DNA of 39,129 nucleotides from Rhodanobacteraceae bacterium. GTDB lineage: Bacteria > Pseudomonadota > Gammaproteobacteria > Xanthomonadales > Rhodanobacteraceae. Of this stretch, positions 25,921 to 35,394 are shown piece by piece. Position numbers and translations under genes: made by a program. Under the pieces are notes generated by a model. The model was not told where the DNA came from. It searched no databases and saw only the letters and a list, made by a program, of their open reading frames with translations. Within the stretch, counting starts at the first letter, position 1, and each line of letters starts with the position of its first letter. Location of the stretch: NCBI GenBank assembly GCA_021325475.1, contig JAJPHA010000030.1, positions 1-39,129 on the forward strand. The letters are read 5' to 3'.

Positions 25921-27003
25921 GTGTTCCATCGTCGTTTCGGCATCTTGCTGTTGGTACTGTGCGGGCCGGCATTCGCCGCCGGCGAGGCGATCGAATCCAT
26001 GGAGGAACCGGCGAGTTCGCCGTGGACCTGGTTCGGCGACGTGCTGCTGCGCGAGGATCATGTCCACGGCATTCCGCGCACGGTGGAACCCAACATCCAG
26101 CGCGTGTTCGGGCGCGGCCGTTTCGGTGTGCTCTACGATCCGATCCCGACGCTCGAATTCGGCGGCGCGATCAAGCTCGCGGCCGCGAGCAACAGGAATG
26201 CCGAGGATCGCAGCTACAACTTGAACGAGCGCAGCAACGACATCGCCCTCGATCAGTTGTTCGTGCGCTGGCGGCCGACCGAGGCGACGTCGCTGCTCGC
26301 CGGCAAGGCCGTCTTCCCGCTCGAATTGACGCCGCTGGTGTGGGACCAGGATCTGCGCCCGGTGGGCGTGAGCGTGGCGACCTCCGCGCCGGTGAATCCC
26401 AGCGATCGCTTGAGCCTCGTCGCCGGCTACTTCAACGGCAATCTGCCCTACGGCGACGATTCGCGCATCGGTGCCGTGCAGGCGGGCTACCACTGGCACG
26501 AGGGTCAGCCGGCGAGCGCGAGCGTGTTGCTCGCCTATCTCGATTTCAGCAGTCTCGAGCAGCTCACCCTGCAGGGTCTGGCGCGCAGCAACCGCCGCGT
26601 CGGCACGAAGCTCGTGAGCGATTATCGCCTGCTGGATCTGCAATTCGTCGGTCGCCTGCGGCCCGGCGATTGGCCGCTCGAGGCGCGCGTGGATCTGCTG
26701 CGCAATCTCGGTGCCGACGATCAGCGCGACGCCGGCCGGGTCAGTCTCGTGCTCGGCGACCGCCGCGTGCCGCGCGGCTGGGAGCTCGGCTTCGCCGCGC
26801 AGCGTATCCAGCGCGACGCCGCGATGGCGGCGTTCAACTCCGACGAATGGTGGTTCCACAGCTTCGCGCGCGGCGTGATGCCGTGGGTCGGCTACGGTTT
26901 CAACGCCACCTGGAGCGCGCGCCTGGCCGCGTTCCACGAGCGGCGCGACGGCGCGAGCCAGCACACCGACACGATCCTCGTCGACGTCAATGCCCAGTGG
27001 TGA
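25921..27003 (+). CDS. Porin-like outer-membrane beta-barrel protein
   Basis: 360 aa from a GTG at 25921, chosen because it gives a compact signal peptide (HRRFGILLLVLCGPAFAA) with GGGGA upstream. A TTG at 25873 would lengthen it implausibly. The mature chain alternates polar and hydrophobic residues in many strands, is rich in aromatic and Arg/Asp residues, and ends in an aromatic residue (VDVNAQW), all typical of outer-membrane barrels. It resembles the 'putative porin' family. The substrate is unknown. It lies 72 bp after the kinase gene and 51 bp before the FHA gene on the same strand, so it is probably part of the same unit. Confidence 0.75.
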   Translation: MFHRRFGILLLVLCGPAFAAGEAIESMEEPASSPWTWFGDVLLREDHVHGIPRTVEPNIQRVFGRGRFGVLYDPIPTLEFGGAIKLAAASNRNAEDRSYNLNERSNDIALDQLFVRWRPTEATSLLAGKAVFPLELTPLVWDQDLRPVGVSVATSAPVNPSDRLSLVAGYFNGNLPYGDDSRIGAVQAGYHWHEGQPASASVLLAYLDFSSLEQLTLQGLARSNRRVGTKLVSDYRLLDLQFVGRLRPGDWPLEARVDLLRNLGADDQRDAGRVSLVLGDRRVPRGWELGFAAQRIQRDAAMAAFNSDEWWFHSFARGVMPWVGYGFNATWSARLAAFHERRDGASQHTDTILVDVNAQW

Positions 27004-27031
27004 ACCGCGACGGCGAGGCGGCTGTGCTAGA

Positions 27032-27045
27032 GTCTCGCGCGAGAC
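27032..27045. promoter_or_regulatory. Perfect 14-bp palindrome before the FHA gene
   Basis: GTCTCGC-GCGAGAC is an exact inverted repeat located 10 bp upstream of the FHA-protein start. It could be an operator or an mRNA hairpin limiting ribosome access. No clear ribosome-binding site is visible between it and the ATG. Confidence 0.35.
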
Positions 27046-27054
27046 CGTCGGACG

Positions 27055-27927
27055 ATGGCCGTAAGCATGCGCCTGTGTTTTCCGAATCGAGAACATGCCG
27101 ACGTGCTGCTCGCCCCGGGCGATACGGCCATCGGCTCGGCGAGCGACAACGCGATCGTGCTCGCGTTGCCCGGTGTGGCCGCGCACCACGCCAGCATTTC
27201 CGTGCGCGACCGCAGTTGCGTGCTGGTCGTGCGCGACGCGCAGGCGCGTACCCACGTCAACGCGCGTCCGGTGCGCGAAAAGGCGATCCTGCGACTGGGT
27301 GACGTGGTCAGCCTCGATACGGTGCAGTTCATGCTCAAACCCGACCGCGACGACAGCATCCGCACCAAGGTGCCAGCGCAGAAGCCCTCCACCCCGGAGT
27401 CCGCCGAGCCCGGCGCGACGCGCCTGCGGCTGACGCCGCCGAAAGTGGTGCTGCGCGGCGTATCGGGCGCGTACTTCGGCAAGATCATTCCGGTGCGCGG
27501 CAAACTCCTGATCGGCCGCGGCAGCGATTGCGATCTGATCCTGGACGAGCCGGAGATGTCCCGCCACCACGCGGTGATCGAGAACTTCGGCGACGGCATC
27601 TACTTGCGCGATCTCGGTTCGGCGAACGGCACGTTCGTCAACGGTGTGCAGGTGCGCGACGCCGTGCTGCATCCCGACGACCAGATCGCCTTCGACCGCA
27701 ACCGCTTCCTGCTCGAAGCGCCGGGACTGCCGGGTCGCGCGGAAACCGGGCCGGCGTCGGAGCACGACGTGCCGAACATCACCCAGACCATGCAGGCGAT
27801 CCGCGTGCCCGGTGCGGCCCCCGCCGGAGGCAAGAGCGAGCGCAACCGCAACGACATCTGGTGGCTGATCGGGGCCGCGGCGCTGATCGCGATCGGACTG
27901 GCCGTGTTGCTGCTGGTCCGGATCTGA
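27055..27927 (+). CDS. Double FHA-domain membrane protein
   Basis: 290 aa. FHA domain 1 (about 20-95) is degenerate: it keeps AIGSASDNAIVLALPGVAAHHASI but lacks the NG motif. FHA domain 2 (about 150-220) is canonical: IGRGSDCDLIL (R155), SRHHAVI (S169, R170) and LGSANGTFVNG (N191). Its phosphothreonine pocket is therefore complete. A C-terminal TM helix at about 267-288 anchors it with the FHA domains in the cytoplasm. The linker 227-262 contains TQTMQAIRV, a Thr-rich stretch that kinases of this type often phosphorylate. The adjacent Ser/Thr kinase is the obvious partner. The start at 27055 is uncertain, and an ATG at 27067 is possible. Confidence 0.9.
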   Translation: MAVSMRLCFPNREHADVLLAPGDTAIGSASDNAIVLALPGVAAHHASISVRDRSCVLVVRDAQARTHVNARPVREKAILRLGDVVSLDTVQFMLKPDRDDSIRTKVPAQKPSTPESAEPGATRLRLTPPKVVLRGVSGAYFGKIIPVRGKLLIGRGSDCDLILDEPEMSRHHAVIENFGDGIYLRDLGSANGTFVNGVQVRDAVLHPDDQIAFDRNRFLLEAPGLPGRAETGPASEHDVPNITQTMQAIRVPGAAPAGGKSERNRNDIWWLIGAAALIAIGLAVLLLVRI

Positions 27928-27939
27928 GCGGCGTCGCGC

Positions 27940-28569
27940 TCAGCCGCGTTGCAGCGCCGCGCGCGCGGCGTTGCGCGGCCGCGGCAGGCGCGCCAGCATG
28001 AGCAGCGCAAACACCACGGCGTAGATGGCCGGTTCGCGGTGATCGGCCTTCACCAGCCAGAGGAAATGCAGCACGGCGAACGCGGCGGCGACGTAGACCA
28101 GCCGATGCAGCCGCTGCCAGTGGCGGCCGAGGCGCCGCATCGTCGCGCGCGTGGAGGTGAGCGCGAGCGGCACCAGCAGCAGCCAGGCGCCGAAGCCGAC
28201 CGTGAGGTACGGCCGCCGCGCGATGTCGCCGAGCAGTTGCGACCAGAAACCGCCGAGATCGACGGCGACGTAGACGGCCGCGTGCAACGTGGCGTAGAAG
28301 AACGCGAACAGCCCGAGCATGCGACGCACGCGGATCAGCGGCTGCCAGCCGGTGGCGCGACGCAGCGGCGTGACGGCGAGCGTGGCCAGCAGCAGGCGCA
28401 GTGCCCAGTCGCCGCTGCGGTGTTCCAGTTGCGCCACCGGATCGGGGCCGAGCGTGCCGTGGCCGATGTCCCAGGCGAGCATTGCCAGCGGCAGCAGGCA
28501 GGCGACGAACAGCGGCGGTTTGCCGGCGGCGACCGGGTCGTGCCTCAGCCGGGCGAGTACGCGACGCAT
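27940..28569 (-). CDS. msrQ: MsrQ, heme-binding membrane subunit of the MsrPQ methionine sulfoxide reductase
   Basis: 209 aa, about six membrane helices of the ferric-reductase-like fold. Conserved histidines for heme are visible in ATLHAAVYV, in RLHRLVYVAAAFAVLHFLWLVK, and in the first periplasmic region (DIGHGTLG). The RRMLGLFAFFYATLHA segment is a good family marker. MsrQ passes quinol electrons to MsrP in the periplasm. The ATG at 28569 has AGAGG upstream. The gene lies downstream of msrP on the same strand, but a 151-bp gap holding repeat copy 2 separates them, whereas these genes are usually tightly linked. Confidence 0.93.
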   Translation of the reverse strand: MRRVLARLRHDPVAAGKPPLFVACLLPLAMLAWDIGHGTLGPDPVAQLEHRSGDWALRLLLATLAVTPLRRATGWQPLIRVRRMLGLFAFFYATLHAAVYVAVDLGGFWSQLLGDIARRPYLTVGFGAWLLLVPLALTSTRATMRRLGRHWQRLHRLVYVAAAFAVLHFLWLVKADHREPAIYAVVFALLMLARLPRPRNAARAALQRG

Positions 28570-28605
28570 TTGCGAAACCTCTCAACAAGTGGACGATGCC
28601 TTAAA

Positions 28606-28703
28606 GCCCCCTTGAGTCGAGGGGGCGATCAAACCCTTGCGCAGCAAGGGTTTGATGGGGGTTGTGGAGGTGCGACCTCGCAGCCGAAGACAGGCACATG
28701 GGG
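28606..28703 (+). repeat. Dispersed palindromic repeat, copy 2, between msrP and msrQ
   Basis: This is the partner of the repeat at 21926-22023 in the same orientation relative to the window. The sequence differs by a G for A in the first hairpin, by several changes in the GC-rich middle, and by the loop of the second hairpin, which reads CGCAG instead of CTGCG, its exact reverse complement. The arms ATCAAACCCTTG / CAAGGGTTTGAT are unchanged. It lies within the probable msrPQ transcript, read as its complement, so both hairpins form in the mRNA between msrP and msrQ. Confidence 0.93.
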
Positions 28704-28720
28704 GCTGGATCGGCTCTCCC

Positions 28721-29704
28721 CTAGAAATCCCGGCGCAGATCCATGCCGGCATACAACGGCGCCACCTGTTCGGCATAACCGTTGAACGGCAACGTCGCGA
28801 TGCGATTGCCGAACAGGGCAAGGCCGCTGCCGGCGATGCGGCGCTCGGTGCGCTGGCTCCAGCGCGGATGGTCCACCTCGGGGTTGACGTTGGCGTAGAA
28901 GCCGTACTCCTCCGGCGCGGCGACGTTCCAGGTCGTGCGCGGCTGCGTTTCGACGAATTCGATGCGCACGATCGCCTTGATCCCCTTGAAGCCGTACTTC
29001 CACGGCACGACCAGGCGCAGCGGCGCGCCGTTCTGGGTCGGCAGTTCGTGGCCGTACATGCCGACCGCGAGCAGCGTCAGCGGATGCATCGCCTCGTCGA
29101 TGCGCAGGCCCTCGCGGTACGGCCAGTCGAGGATCGGATAGTGCAGGCCCGGCATTTCGTCCGGCCGCGCAACGCTGGTGAAGGCGACGAATTTCGCGCG
29201 CGAGGTCGGCCGGAAGCGCCGCAACACCTCGCCGAGCGGCACGCCGACCCACGGGATCACCATCGACCAACCCTCGACGCAGCGCATGCGGTAGACGCGC
29301 TCCTCGAGCGCGTCCGGTTTGACCAGGTCCTCCAGGGCGAAGCGTCCAGTGATTTCGGCATGGCCGGCGATGTCCACGCTCCACGGCCGCGGCCGGAAGC
29401 GCGCGCCGTTGGCTGCGGCATCGCCCTTGCCGGTGCCGAATTCGTAGTAGTTGTTGTAGTGGCTGGCGTCGCGGTAGCGCGTCTCGGCCTCGCCGCGGGC
29501 GTAATCGGTGCGGCGCGCGATCGGCAACGGCCTGCCCGCCGGCGCTTCCTCCGCCGCCGTTTCCGGGGCCGGTGCGGCGCCGCAGCCGGCGGCGAGTCCG
29601 GCCGCGCCGAGACCGAGCAGTTTCAAGAGCTCGCGCCGGCGCCGGTACACGGATTCCGGTGTGATTTCGTCGGCGGGGACAGGGTGGCGGCGCAGGAAAT
29701 GCAT
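28721..29704 (-). CDS. msrP: MsrP, periplasmic molybdopterin methionine sulfoxide reductase subunit
   Basis: 327 aa, close to the usual 330-335. A Tat-type signal [20 protein letters not shown] (21-40) is present. The sulfite-oxidase-fold domain shows [12 protein letters not shown], the molybdenum-ligand Cys142 in [15 protein letters not shown], and [17 protein letters not shown]. MsrP repairs oxidised methionine in envelope proteins using electrons from MsrQ. A cysteine within the signal (GC at 40-41) could mimic a lipobox, but Tat cleavage is more likely. The start at 29704 gives [20 protein letters not shown], which matches family N-termini. The gene is divergent from the GGDEF-EAL gene with 127 bp between. 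Confidence 0.95.
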   Translation of the reverse strand: MHFLRRHPVPADEITPESVYRRRRELLKLLGLGAAGLAAGCGAAPAPETAAEEAPAGRPLPIARRTDYARGEAETRYRDASHYNNYYEFGTGKGDAAANGARFRPRPWSVDIAGHAEITGRFALEDLVKPDALEERVYRMRCVEGWSMVIPWVGVPLGEVLRRFRPTSRAKFVAFTSVARPDEMPGLHYPILDWPYREGLRIDEAMHPLTLLAVGMYGHELPTQNGAPLRLVVPWKYGFKGIKAIVRIEFVETQPRTTWNVAAPEEYGFYANVNPEVDHPRWSQRTERRIAGSGLALFGNRIATLPFNGYAEQVAPLYAGMDLRRDF

Positions 29705-29763
29705 GATCGGTTCCGGTGGTGCACGCAGCGAAAGACCGGCGTCGGGCGGAAGAAATTCCAGGT

Positions 29764-29794
29764 TTGACGTCGTCTGGCACCGCGGCGCTATACT
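29764..29794 (+). promoter_or_regulatory. Probable promoter of the PAS-GGDEF-EAL gene
   Basis: TTGACG (29764-29769) and TATACT (29789-29794) are separated by 19 bp, slightly long for sigma70. The -10 is the best match in this GC-rich gap, about 40 bp upstream of the ATG at 29832. Confidence 0.45.
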
Positions 29795-29831
29795 GGCATC
29801 GCGCTGGGCAGGGGGGTTGGAACCCGAGGGC

Positions 29832-32800
29832 ATGAACCTCGCAGCGGCTTTCCGGTTTTCCTCGAGTCTGGTGGCGATCATGGACGCCGCCGACGGTCGC
29901 ATCGTGGACGTGAACCCGGCGTTCGAGCAGGCGACCGGCTACCGGCGAGACGAACTCGCCGGCCGACGCACGGTGGAGCTCGATTTCTGGCCGAACCTCG
30001 AGACCCGCGCGCGGATCTGGGCGCACCTGCGCAGCGAACGCTGCGTGCGCGGCGAGCGCGTGGTGTTTCGCGCCCGCGACGGCTCCTTGCGCTCGGCCAC
30101 GCTGTATTGCGAGATGTTCGAGCACCGCGGTGCCAATTGCGTGTTCGCCGTATTCCAGCAGGTGGAGGAGGCCGGCCGCGAACCGGCCGCGATCAATCCC
30201 GATCCGGGCAGCTACCGCGCGTTGTTCCTTGCCGCCGCCGAAGGTCTGTACCGTAGCCTGCCCGCCGGCGGCTGGATCGACGTCAATCCGGCGCTCGCGC
30301 GCATCTTCGGCTACGAATCGCCGGCGGCGATGCTGATCGATACCGGCGGTCGGCGCGCGAGCGAGTTGTACGCCGACGCCGAGCAGGCGGCGCGCCTGTA
30401 CGCGCTGCTCGCCCGCGACGGCCATTTCGAGAACCAGCGCGCCAGGGTGCGTCGTCGTGACGGGTCGCTGGTCTGGATTGCCGAGAACGCGCGCGCGGTG
30501 CGCGACGACGCGGGCCAGGTCCTGTTCTACGAAGGGTCGGTCGTCGACATCACCGCCGAGGTCGAGGCGGAAAACCGTCTGCGCCAGTCCGAGGCGCTCT
30601 ACAAGACCCTGGTCGACAACTGCCGCGACGGCGTGTTCCTTGCCCTGCACGATCGCATCGTCTTCGCCAACCAGGCGCTCGCCGACATCCTCGGCTACAC
30701 CACCGAGGAACTGCGCGGTCGCGCCTACATGGATCTGGTGGCGCCGGAATCGCTCGCCGAACAGCAGGTGCGCCGCGCCGCGCGCGGCGACGGCTCGCGG
30801 TCGGCACAGGACTACGAGGTGCTGGCGCTGCGCAAGGATGGCTCGCGACGCCTGCTGCGCGTGCGCGCCGCGGCGGTGGAATTCGACGGCGAAATCGCCG
30901 CGACCGGCACGATCCAGGACATCACCGACGACCGTCGCCAGCAGCAGGCGCTGGCCGAGGCCGAGCAGAAATATCGCGCCTTGTTCCAGAACGCGGTGAT
31001 GGGCATGTTCCAGAGCCATCCCGACGGTCGCCTGCTGGAGGCGAACGACGCGCTCGCGCAGATTCTCGGCTACGCCGACGCCGCGGCGCTCAAGGCGAGT
31101 GTTGGGCACATGTCGCAGATCTACGCCGATCCGGCCGAGCGCGAACGCATCGTCGCCGATCTGCTCGCGCAGGGGCGCCTGCGCGGCGAGTGCTTCTTCG
31201 CGCGCCGACGCGACGGCAGCACGGCGGTGGTCGAGATCAACGCGCACCTGGTGCGCGATCCTGCCGGCGCGGTGCTCTACGTCGAAGGTTCGGCGCAGGA
31301 CATCACCGCCCGGCGCGCGGCGGAGCAGGCGCTCAAGCACTCCGAGGCGCGCTACCGCACGCTGGTCGAGCACAGCCAGGTCGGCGTGTATCTGATGCTT
31401 GACGACTGCTACACCTACGTCAATCAGGCTTTCGCCGCGATGTTCGGTTACACCGAGGAGGAACTCGTCGGCGCCAACTTCCGCATTCTCGTGCCGCCTG
31501 AATCGCGCGAGCACCAGGAGGACCGCTACCAGCGCCAGGTGCGCGGCGAGGGCAACCGTGGCGACTACGGCATCGTGCTGCAGCGCAAGGACGGCAGCCG
31601 CATCGAGGTGGTGATCAGCGCCGGCACGGTCGAGATGGACGGGCGGCTGTACACCTGCGGCACGATCCGCGATGTCACCGAGCAGCATCGCATCCAGCGC
31701 CAGCTCGAACACAACGCCAGCCACGATCTCCTGACCGGACTGCCCAACCGGGTGGTGTTCGAGCGCGAGCTCGCCGCGGTGATCGCCGAGGCGCGGCCGC
31801 GCGGAACCTGCGACTACGCCGTACTGTTCCTCGATCTGGACGGCTTCAAGCTGGTCAACGACAGCCTGGGCCACGCCAGCGGCGACGTGCTGCTGGTGCA
31901 GATCGCCGATTGCCTGCGCTCGCACCTCGGCAACCAGTGCCTGGTGGCGCGGTACGGCGGCGACGAATTCACCCTGCTGCCGCACGGGCCGTGTTCGCGC
32001 GCGCGCGCCGAACAGCTCGCGCAGCGGGTGCTGGCGTTGCTGGCCGGTTCGTTCGACGTCAACGGCCATCGCGTGTTTTCCGGCGCCAGTCTCGGCGTCG
32101 TGCTCGGCCGTCCGGAATACCAGTCGCCGGAACAGGTGCTGCGCGACGCCGACACGGCGATGTATCGCGCCAAGGCCCGCGGCAAGTCGGCCTACGTGAT
32201 CTTCGACGACGCCATGCACGCCGCGGCGCGGGCGCGGCTCAAGATCGAGACCGAGCTGCGTTTCGCGCTCGAGCGCGGCGAATTCCGGGTGTACTACCAG
32301 CCGATCGTGGATCTCGGCAGCGGCGCGGTGTGCGGTTGCGAGGCGCTGGTGCGCTGGCAACATCCCGAGCGCGGCCTGCTGCTGCCGGCCGATTTTCTCG
32401 GTGTGGCCGAGGAGACCGGCACCATCGTCGCCATGGACTGGTGGGTGCTGGAACACACCTGCCGGAATCTGTTGCGCTGGCAGCGCCGCTTTCCCGCACA
32501 CGCGCAGGTGCGCGCCAACGTCAATCTGGACGAGCGCCAGTTCGCCGAGCCGAACGTGGTCGCGACGCTGCGCGACGTGCTCCGGCGCACCGGCATCGAT
32601 CCCGCCAGTCTCACCCTCGAGATCACCGAAACCGTGTTCCGCCGCGGCCGCGCCGAGGCCGAAGCGACCCTGCACGGCTTGCGCGAGCTCGGCGTGGCGC
32701 TGGTGGTCGACGACTTCGGCACCGGCTACTCGTCGCTCGATTCCTTCGCCACCTCGCCGTTCAACGCGCTCAAGGTGGATCGCAGCTTCGTGCGCGACAT

Positions 32801-33044
32801 GGTCACGAATTTCCGCCACCGCGCCATCGTGCGCACCATCGCCCGCTTCGCGGAGGAACTCGGTCTCGGCCTGATCGCCGAAGGCGTGGAGCTGCCGGAG
32901 CAGGCCGAGCTGCTCGCGCAGTTGGGCTGCAATGGCGCCCAGGGCTTCCTGTACGCGCCACCGCTGCCGCTGGAGGCATTCGAGCAGGTGCTCGATCGCG
33001 GGCTGACCGGATACGGCCGCGCCGCCGCCAACGCTGTTGCCTAA
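29832..33044 (+). CDS. Multi-PAS cyclic-di-GMP protein with GGDEF and EAL domains
   Basis: 1070 aa, no membrane segment, so cytoplasmic. Five PAS domains in series (about 8-115, 127-245, 256-366, 380-495 and 507-615) each begin with a YRALF/YKTLV-like motif and contain an N-x-A...GY core. GGDEF follows at about 627-795 with an intact ARYGGDEF (709-713). The inhibitory RxxD site is absent from its usual place. The EAL domain (about 805-1055) keeps EALVRW (837-839), [22 protein letters not shown] and AEGVEL, so both cyclase and phosphodiesterase residues are present. The start at 29832 has only a poorly spaced GAGGG, so an alternative nearby start is possible. Confidence 0.95.
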   Translation: MNLAAAFRFSSSLVAIMDAADGRIVDVNPAFEQATGYRRDELAGRRTVELDFWPNLETRARIWAHLRSERCVRGERVVFRARDGSLRSATLYCEMFEHRGANCVFAVFQQVEEAGREPAAINPDPGSYRALFLAAAEGLYRSLPAGGWIDVNPALARIFGYESPAAMLIDTGGRRASELYADAEQAARLYALLARDGHFENQRARVRRRDGSLVWIAENARAVRDDAGQVLFYEGSVVDITAEVEAENRLRQSEALYKTLVDNCRDGVFLALHDRIVFANQALADILGYTTEELRGRAYMDLVAPESLAEQQVRRAARGDGSRSAQDYEVLALRKDGSRRLLRVRAAAVEFDGEIAATGTIQDITDDRRQQQALAEAEQKYRALFQNAVMGMFQSHPDGRLLEANDALAQILGYADAAALKASVGHMSQIYADPAERERIVADLLAQGRLRGECFFARRRDGSTAVVEINAHLVRDPAGAVLYVEGSAQDITARRAAEQALKHSEARYRTLVEHSQVGVYLMLDDCYTYVNQAFAAMFGYTEEELVGANFRILVPPESREHQEDRYQRQVRGEGNRGDYGIVLQRKDGSRIEVVISAGTVEMDGRLYTCGTIRDVTEQHRIQRQLEHNASHDLLTGLPNRVVFERELAAVIAEARPRGTCDYAVLFLDLDGFKLVNDSLGHASGDVLLVQIADCLRSHLGNQCLVARYGGDEFTLLPHGPCSRARAEQLAQRVLALLAGSFDVNGHRVFSGASLGVVLGRPEYQSPEQVLRDADTAMYRAKARGKSAYVIFDDAMHAAARARLKIETELRFALERGEFRVYYQPIVDLGSGAVCGCEALVRWQHPERGLLLPADFLGVAEETGTIVAMDWWVLEHTCRNLLRWQRRFPAHAQVRANVNLDERQFAEPNVVATLRDVLRRTGIDPASLTLEITETVFRRGRAEAEATLHGLRELGVALVVDDFGTGYSSLDSFATSPFNALKVDRSFVRDMVTNFRHRAIVRTIARFAEELGLGLIAEGVELPEQAELLAQLGCNGAQGFLYAPPLPLEAFEQVLDRGLTGYGRAAANAVA

Positions 33045-33064
33045 TTGCTGCGTCGCGGCATAAT
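33037..33064 (+). promoter_or_regulatory. Probable promoter of the serC-serA-pheA-hisC-aroA cluster
   Basis: TTGCCT (33037-33042) and CATAAT (33059-33064) are 16 bp apart, and the latter is about 20 bp before the serC ATG. The -35 overlaps the end of the GGDEF-EAL coding region. A GCGGAG ribosome-binding site precedes the serC ATG. Confidence 0.5.
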
Positions 33065-33086
33065 GGGCCTCCCCAGCGGAGCCCCC

Positions 33087-34167
33087 ATGAGCAGAGCCTA
33101 CAATTTCAGCGCCGGTCCGGCGGCGCTCCCCGAAGTCGTGTTGCGTCAGGCCCAGGCCGAGTTGCTGGAGTGGGGCAAGGCGCGCGCTTCGGTGATGGAG
33201 ATCAGCCATCGCGGCAAGGACTTCATCGCTGGCGCAGGAGTCCGAGCAGGATCTCCGCACCTTGTTGCAGATTCCGTCGAACTACAAGGTGCTGTTCCTG
33301 CAAGGCGGCGCCACCCAGCACTTCGCCCAGATTCCGATGAACTTCGCGCGGCGCGGGCAGGGTGCGGATTACCTCGTCACCGGGCACTGGGGCGAAAAGG
33401 CGCTCAAGGAAGCCACGCCGCTGGTGCAGGCGCGCATCGCCGCGAGCGGCGCGGCAGGCAACTACACGGCGATTCCCGCGCGCGCCGACTGGCGGCTCGA
33501 TCCGGACGCGGCCTACCTGCACTACACGCCGAACGAGACCATCCACGGTGTGGAGTTCCACACCATCCCCGAGGTCGGCGACGTGCCGCTGGTGGCGGAC
33601 CTGTCCTCGACGATCCTGTCGCGGCCGCTGGACGTATCGCGCTTCGGCATCATCTACGCCGGTGCGCAGAAGAACATCGGCGCCGCCGGCCTCGTCGTCA
33701 TGATCGTGCGCGAAGACCTGCTGGCGCGCTGCCCCCGGGACATCCCGAAGATCTTCAACTACGCCGAGCACGCTGCGAACGAATCGATGCTCAACACGCC
33801 GAACACGTTCGGCTGGTATCTCGCCGGACTCGTGTTCAAGTGGCTGCTCGCCCAGGGCGGCTTGGCGGCGATGGCCGAACGCAACCGCGCCAAGGCGGAG
33901 TTGCTGTACGGCTACATCGACGCGTCGGGCTTCTATCGCAATCCGGTCGAGCCTTCGGCGCGCTCGTGGATGAACGTGCCGTTCACGTTGCCGCGCGAGG
34001 AGCTCGATGCGCCGTTCCTGAAGGAAGCCGAGGCCGCCGGCCTGATGGCGCTCAAGGGCCACCGCGCCGTCGGTGGCATGCGCGCCTCGATCTACAACGC
34101 CATGCCGCTCGAAGGCGTGCAGGCGCTGGTCGACTTCATGCGCGATTTCGCGCGCCGCCACGGCTGA
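33087..34167 (+). pseudogene. serC: Phosphoserine aminotransferase SerC, frameshifted
   Basis: From the ATG at 33087 the reading [20 protein letters not shown]...[14 protein letters not shown] is textbook SerC, but it then leaves frame at about 33231. The remainder from [19 protein letters not shown] through the PLP-lysine motif [13 protein letters not shown] to [12 protein letters not shown] at 34167 is intact in another frame. The junction looks as if a Val codon has lost two bases (GCT-G-GCG where GCT-GTN-GCG is expected). Restored length is about 360 aa, the family norm. SerC makes phosphoserine and, with PdxB, feeds vitamin B6 synthesis. Because such an enzyme is rarely dispensable, a sequence error is as likely as a true pseudogene. 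Confidence 0.93.
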
Positions 34168-34204
34168 ACGCGCCGCCAACACCGGACCGACGAGTCACGC
34201 CACG

Positions 34205-35380
34205 ATGTTCAAGATCCAGACCCTCAACCACATTTCCCGCAATGGCTTGAGCCGCCTGCCGGCGAACCTCTACACCATCGCCAACGACGTCGCCGAACCG
34301 GACGCCATCCTGCTGCGTTCGGCCGATCTGCACGGCAAGCCGCTGCCGAGCTCGATCAAGGCTGTGGCGCGCGCCGGCGCCGGCGTCAACAACATCCCGG
34401 TGGCGGAGTTCAGCCGGCGTGGCGTGCCGGTGTTCAACGCGCCGGGCGCCAACGCCAACGCGGTCAAGGAACTGGTCGTCGCCGGCATGCTGATCGCCGC
34501 GCGCAATCTCAACGACGCGCTCGCCTTCGTCGGCAGCCTGGCGCCCGGCGAGGACCTGCACCATCGTGTCGAGGCGGAGAAGAAGCGTTTCGTCGGCAGC
34601 GAACTGGCCGGCAAGACGCTCGGCGTGATCGGCCTCGGCGCGATCGGCGTCAAGGTAGCCAATGCCGCGCATGCGCTCGGCATGCGCGTGCTCGGCTTCG
34701 ATCCGCACATGACCATCGACGGCGCCTGGGCGCTGTCCTCCGACGTGGCCAAGGCCGGTTCGTTGAACGAGCTGTATGCCGCCTCTGACTACATCAGCTT
34801 CCACGTGCCACTCAACGACGCCACCCGCGGCATCTTCGGCCTGGATGCGCTCGAACGCGTGCGGCCGGGCGTGGTGCTGCTCAATTTCGCGCGCGAGGGC
34901 ATCGTCGATCCGGCGGCGCTGCGTCAGGGCCTCGCCAGCGGCCGCATCGGCCGCTACGTCACCGATTTTCCGAGCGCCGACCTGCTCGGCAACGTGCGCG
35001 TGATCGGCCTGCCGCACCTCGGCGCCTCCACCGGCGAGGCGGAGGAGAACTGCGCGGTGATGGTGGTCGATCAATTGCGCGATTTTCTGGAAAATGGAAA
35101 TGTACACAATGCGGTGAATTTCCCGAACACGCGCATGGCGCGCGCCGGCAAGGCGCGGTTGTGCATCGCCAACCAGAACCGGCCGAACATGATCGGCCAG
35201 CTCTCGCACGTGCTCGGCGAGGCCGGCGTCAACATCGCGCAGATGCACAACGCCTCGCGCGGCGATCTCGCCTACACGCTGATCGATCTCGATTCGCCGG
35301 TCACCGATGCCGTGATCGCCGCGATCCGCGGCATCGACGGCATTCTCTCGGTCCGCGCCATCGGCGACGCGGCAGCCTGA
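34205..35380 (+). CDS. serA: D-3-phosphoglycerate dehydrogenase with C-terminal ACT domain
   Basis: 391 aa. Substrate and NAD domains are interleaved: the Rossmann motif [18 protein letters not shown] lies at about 143-160, catalytic-site Arg230 in [10 protein letters not shown], and His271 in [13 protein letters not shown]. The acidic third residue of the usual Arg-Glu-His set is not obvious in [15 protein letters not shown]-terminal ACT domain (about 318-388, [26 protein letters not shown]) would bind serine for feedback control. It oxidises 3-phosphoglycerate to the substrate of SerC. The ATG at 34205 lies 37 bp after serC, an unusual but logical pairing of the first two serine-pathway genes. 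Confidence 0.93.
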   Translation: MFKIQTLNHISRNGLSRLPANLYTIANDVAEPDAILLRSADLHGKPLPSSIKAVARAGAGVNNIPVAEFSRRGVPVFNAPGANANAVKELVVAGMLIAARNLNDALAFVGSLAPGEDLHHRVEAEKKRFVGSELAGKTLGVIGLGAIGVKVANAAHALGMRVLGFDPHMTIDGAWALSSDVAKAGSLNELYAASDYISFHVPLNDATRGIFGLDALERVRPGVVLLNFAREGIVDPAALRQGLASGRIGRYVTDFPSADLLGNVRVIGLPHLGASTGEAEENCAVMVVDQLRDFLENGNVHNAVNFPNTRMARAGKARLCIANQNRPNMIGQLSHVLGEAGVNIAQMHNASRGDLAYTLIDLDSPVTDAVIAAIRGIDGILSVRAIGDAAA

Positions 35381-35394
35381 TCCGCACGACCGCC

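Noticed and set aside
28629-33260. 1543-codon minus-strand open frame opposite the PAS-GGDEF-EAL gene
   Set aside because: It is antisense to a protein with complete PAS, GGDEF and EAL motifs and shows only low-complexity His/Arg/Gln composition. This is a GC-rich mirror frame.
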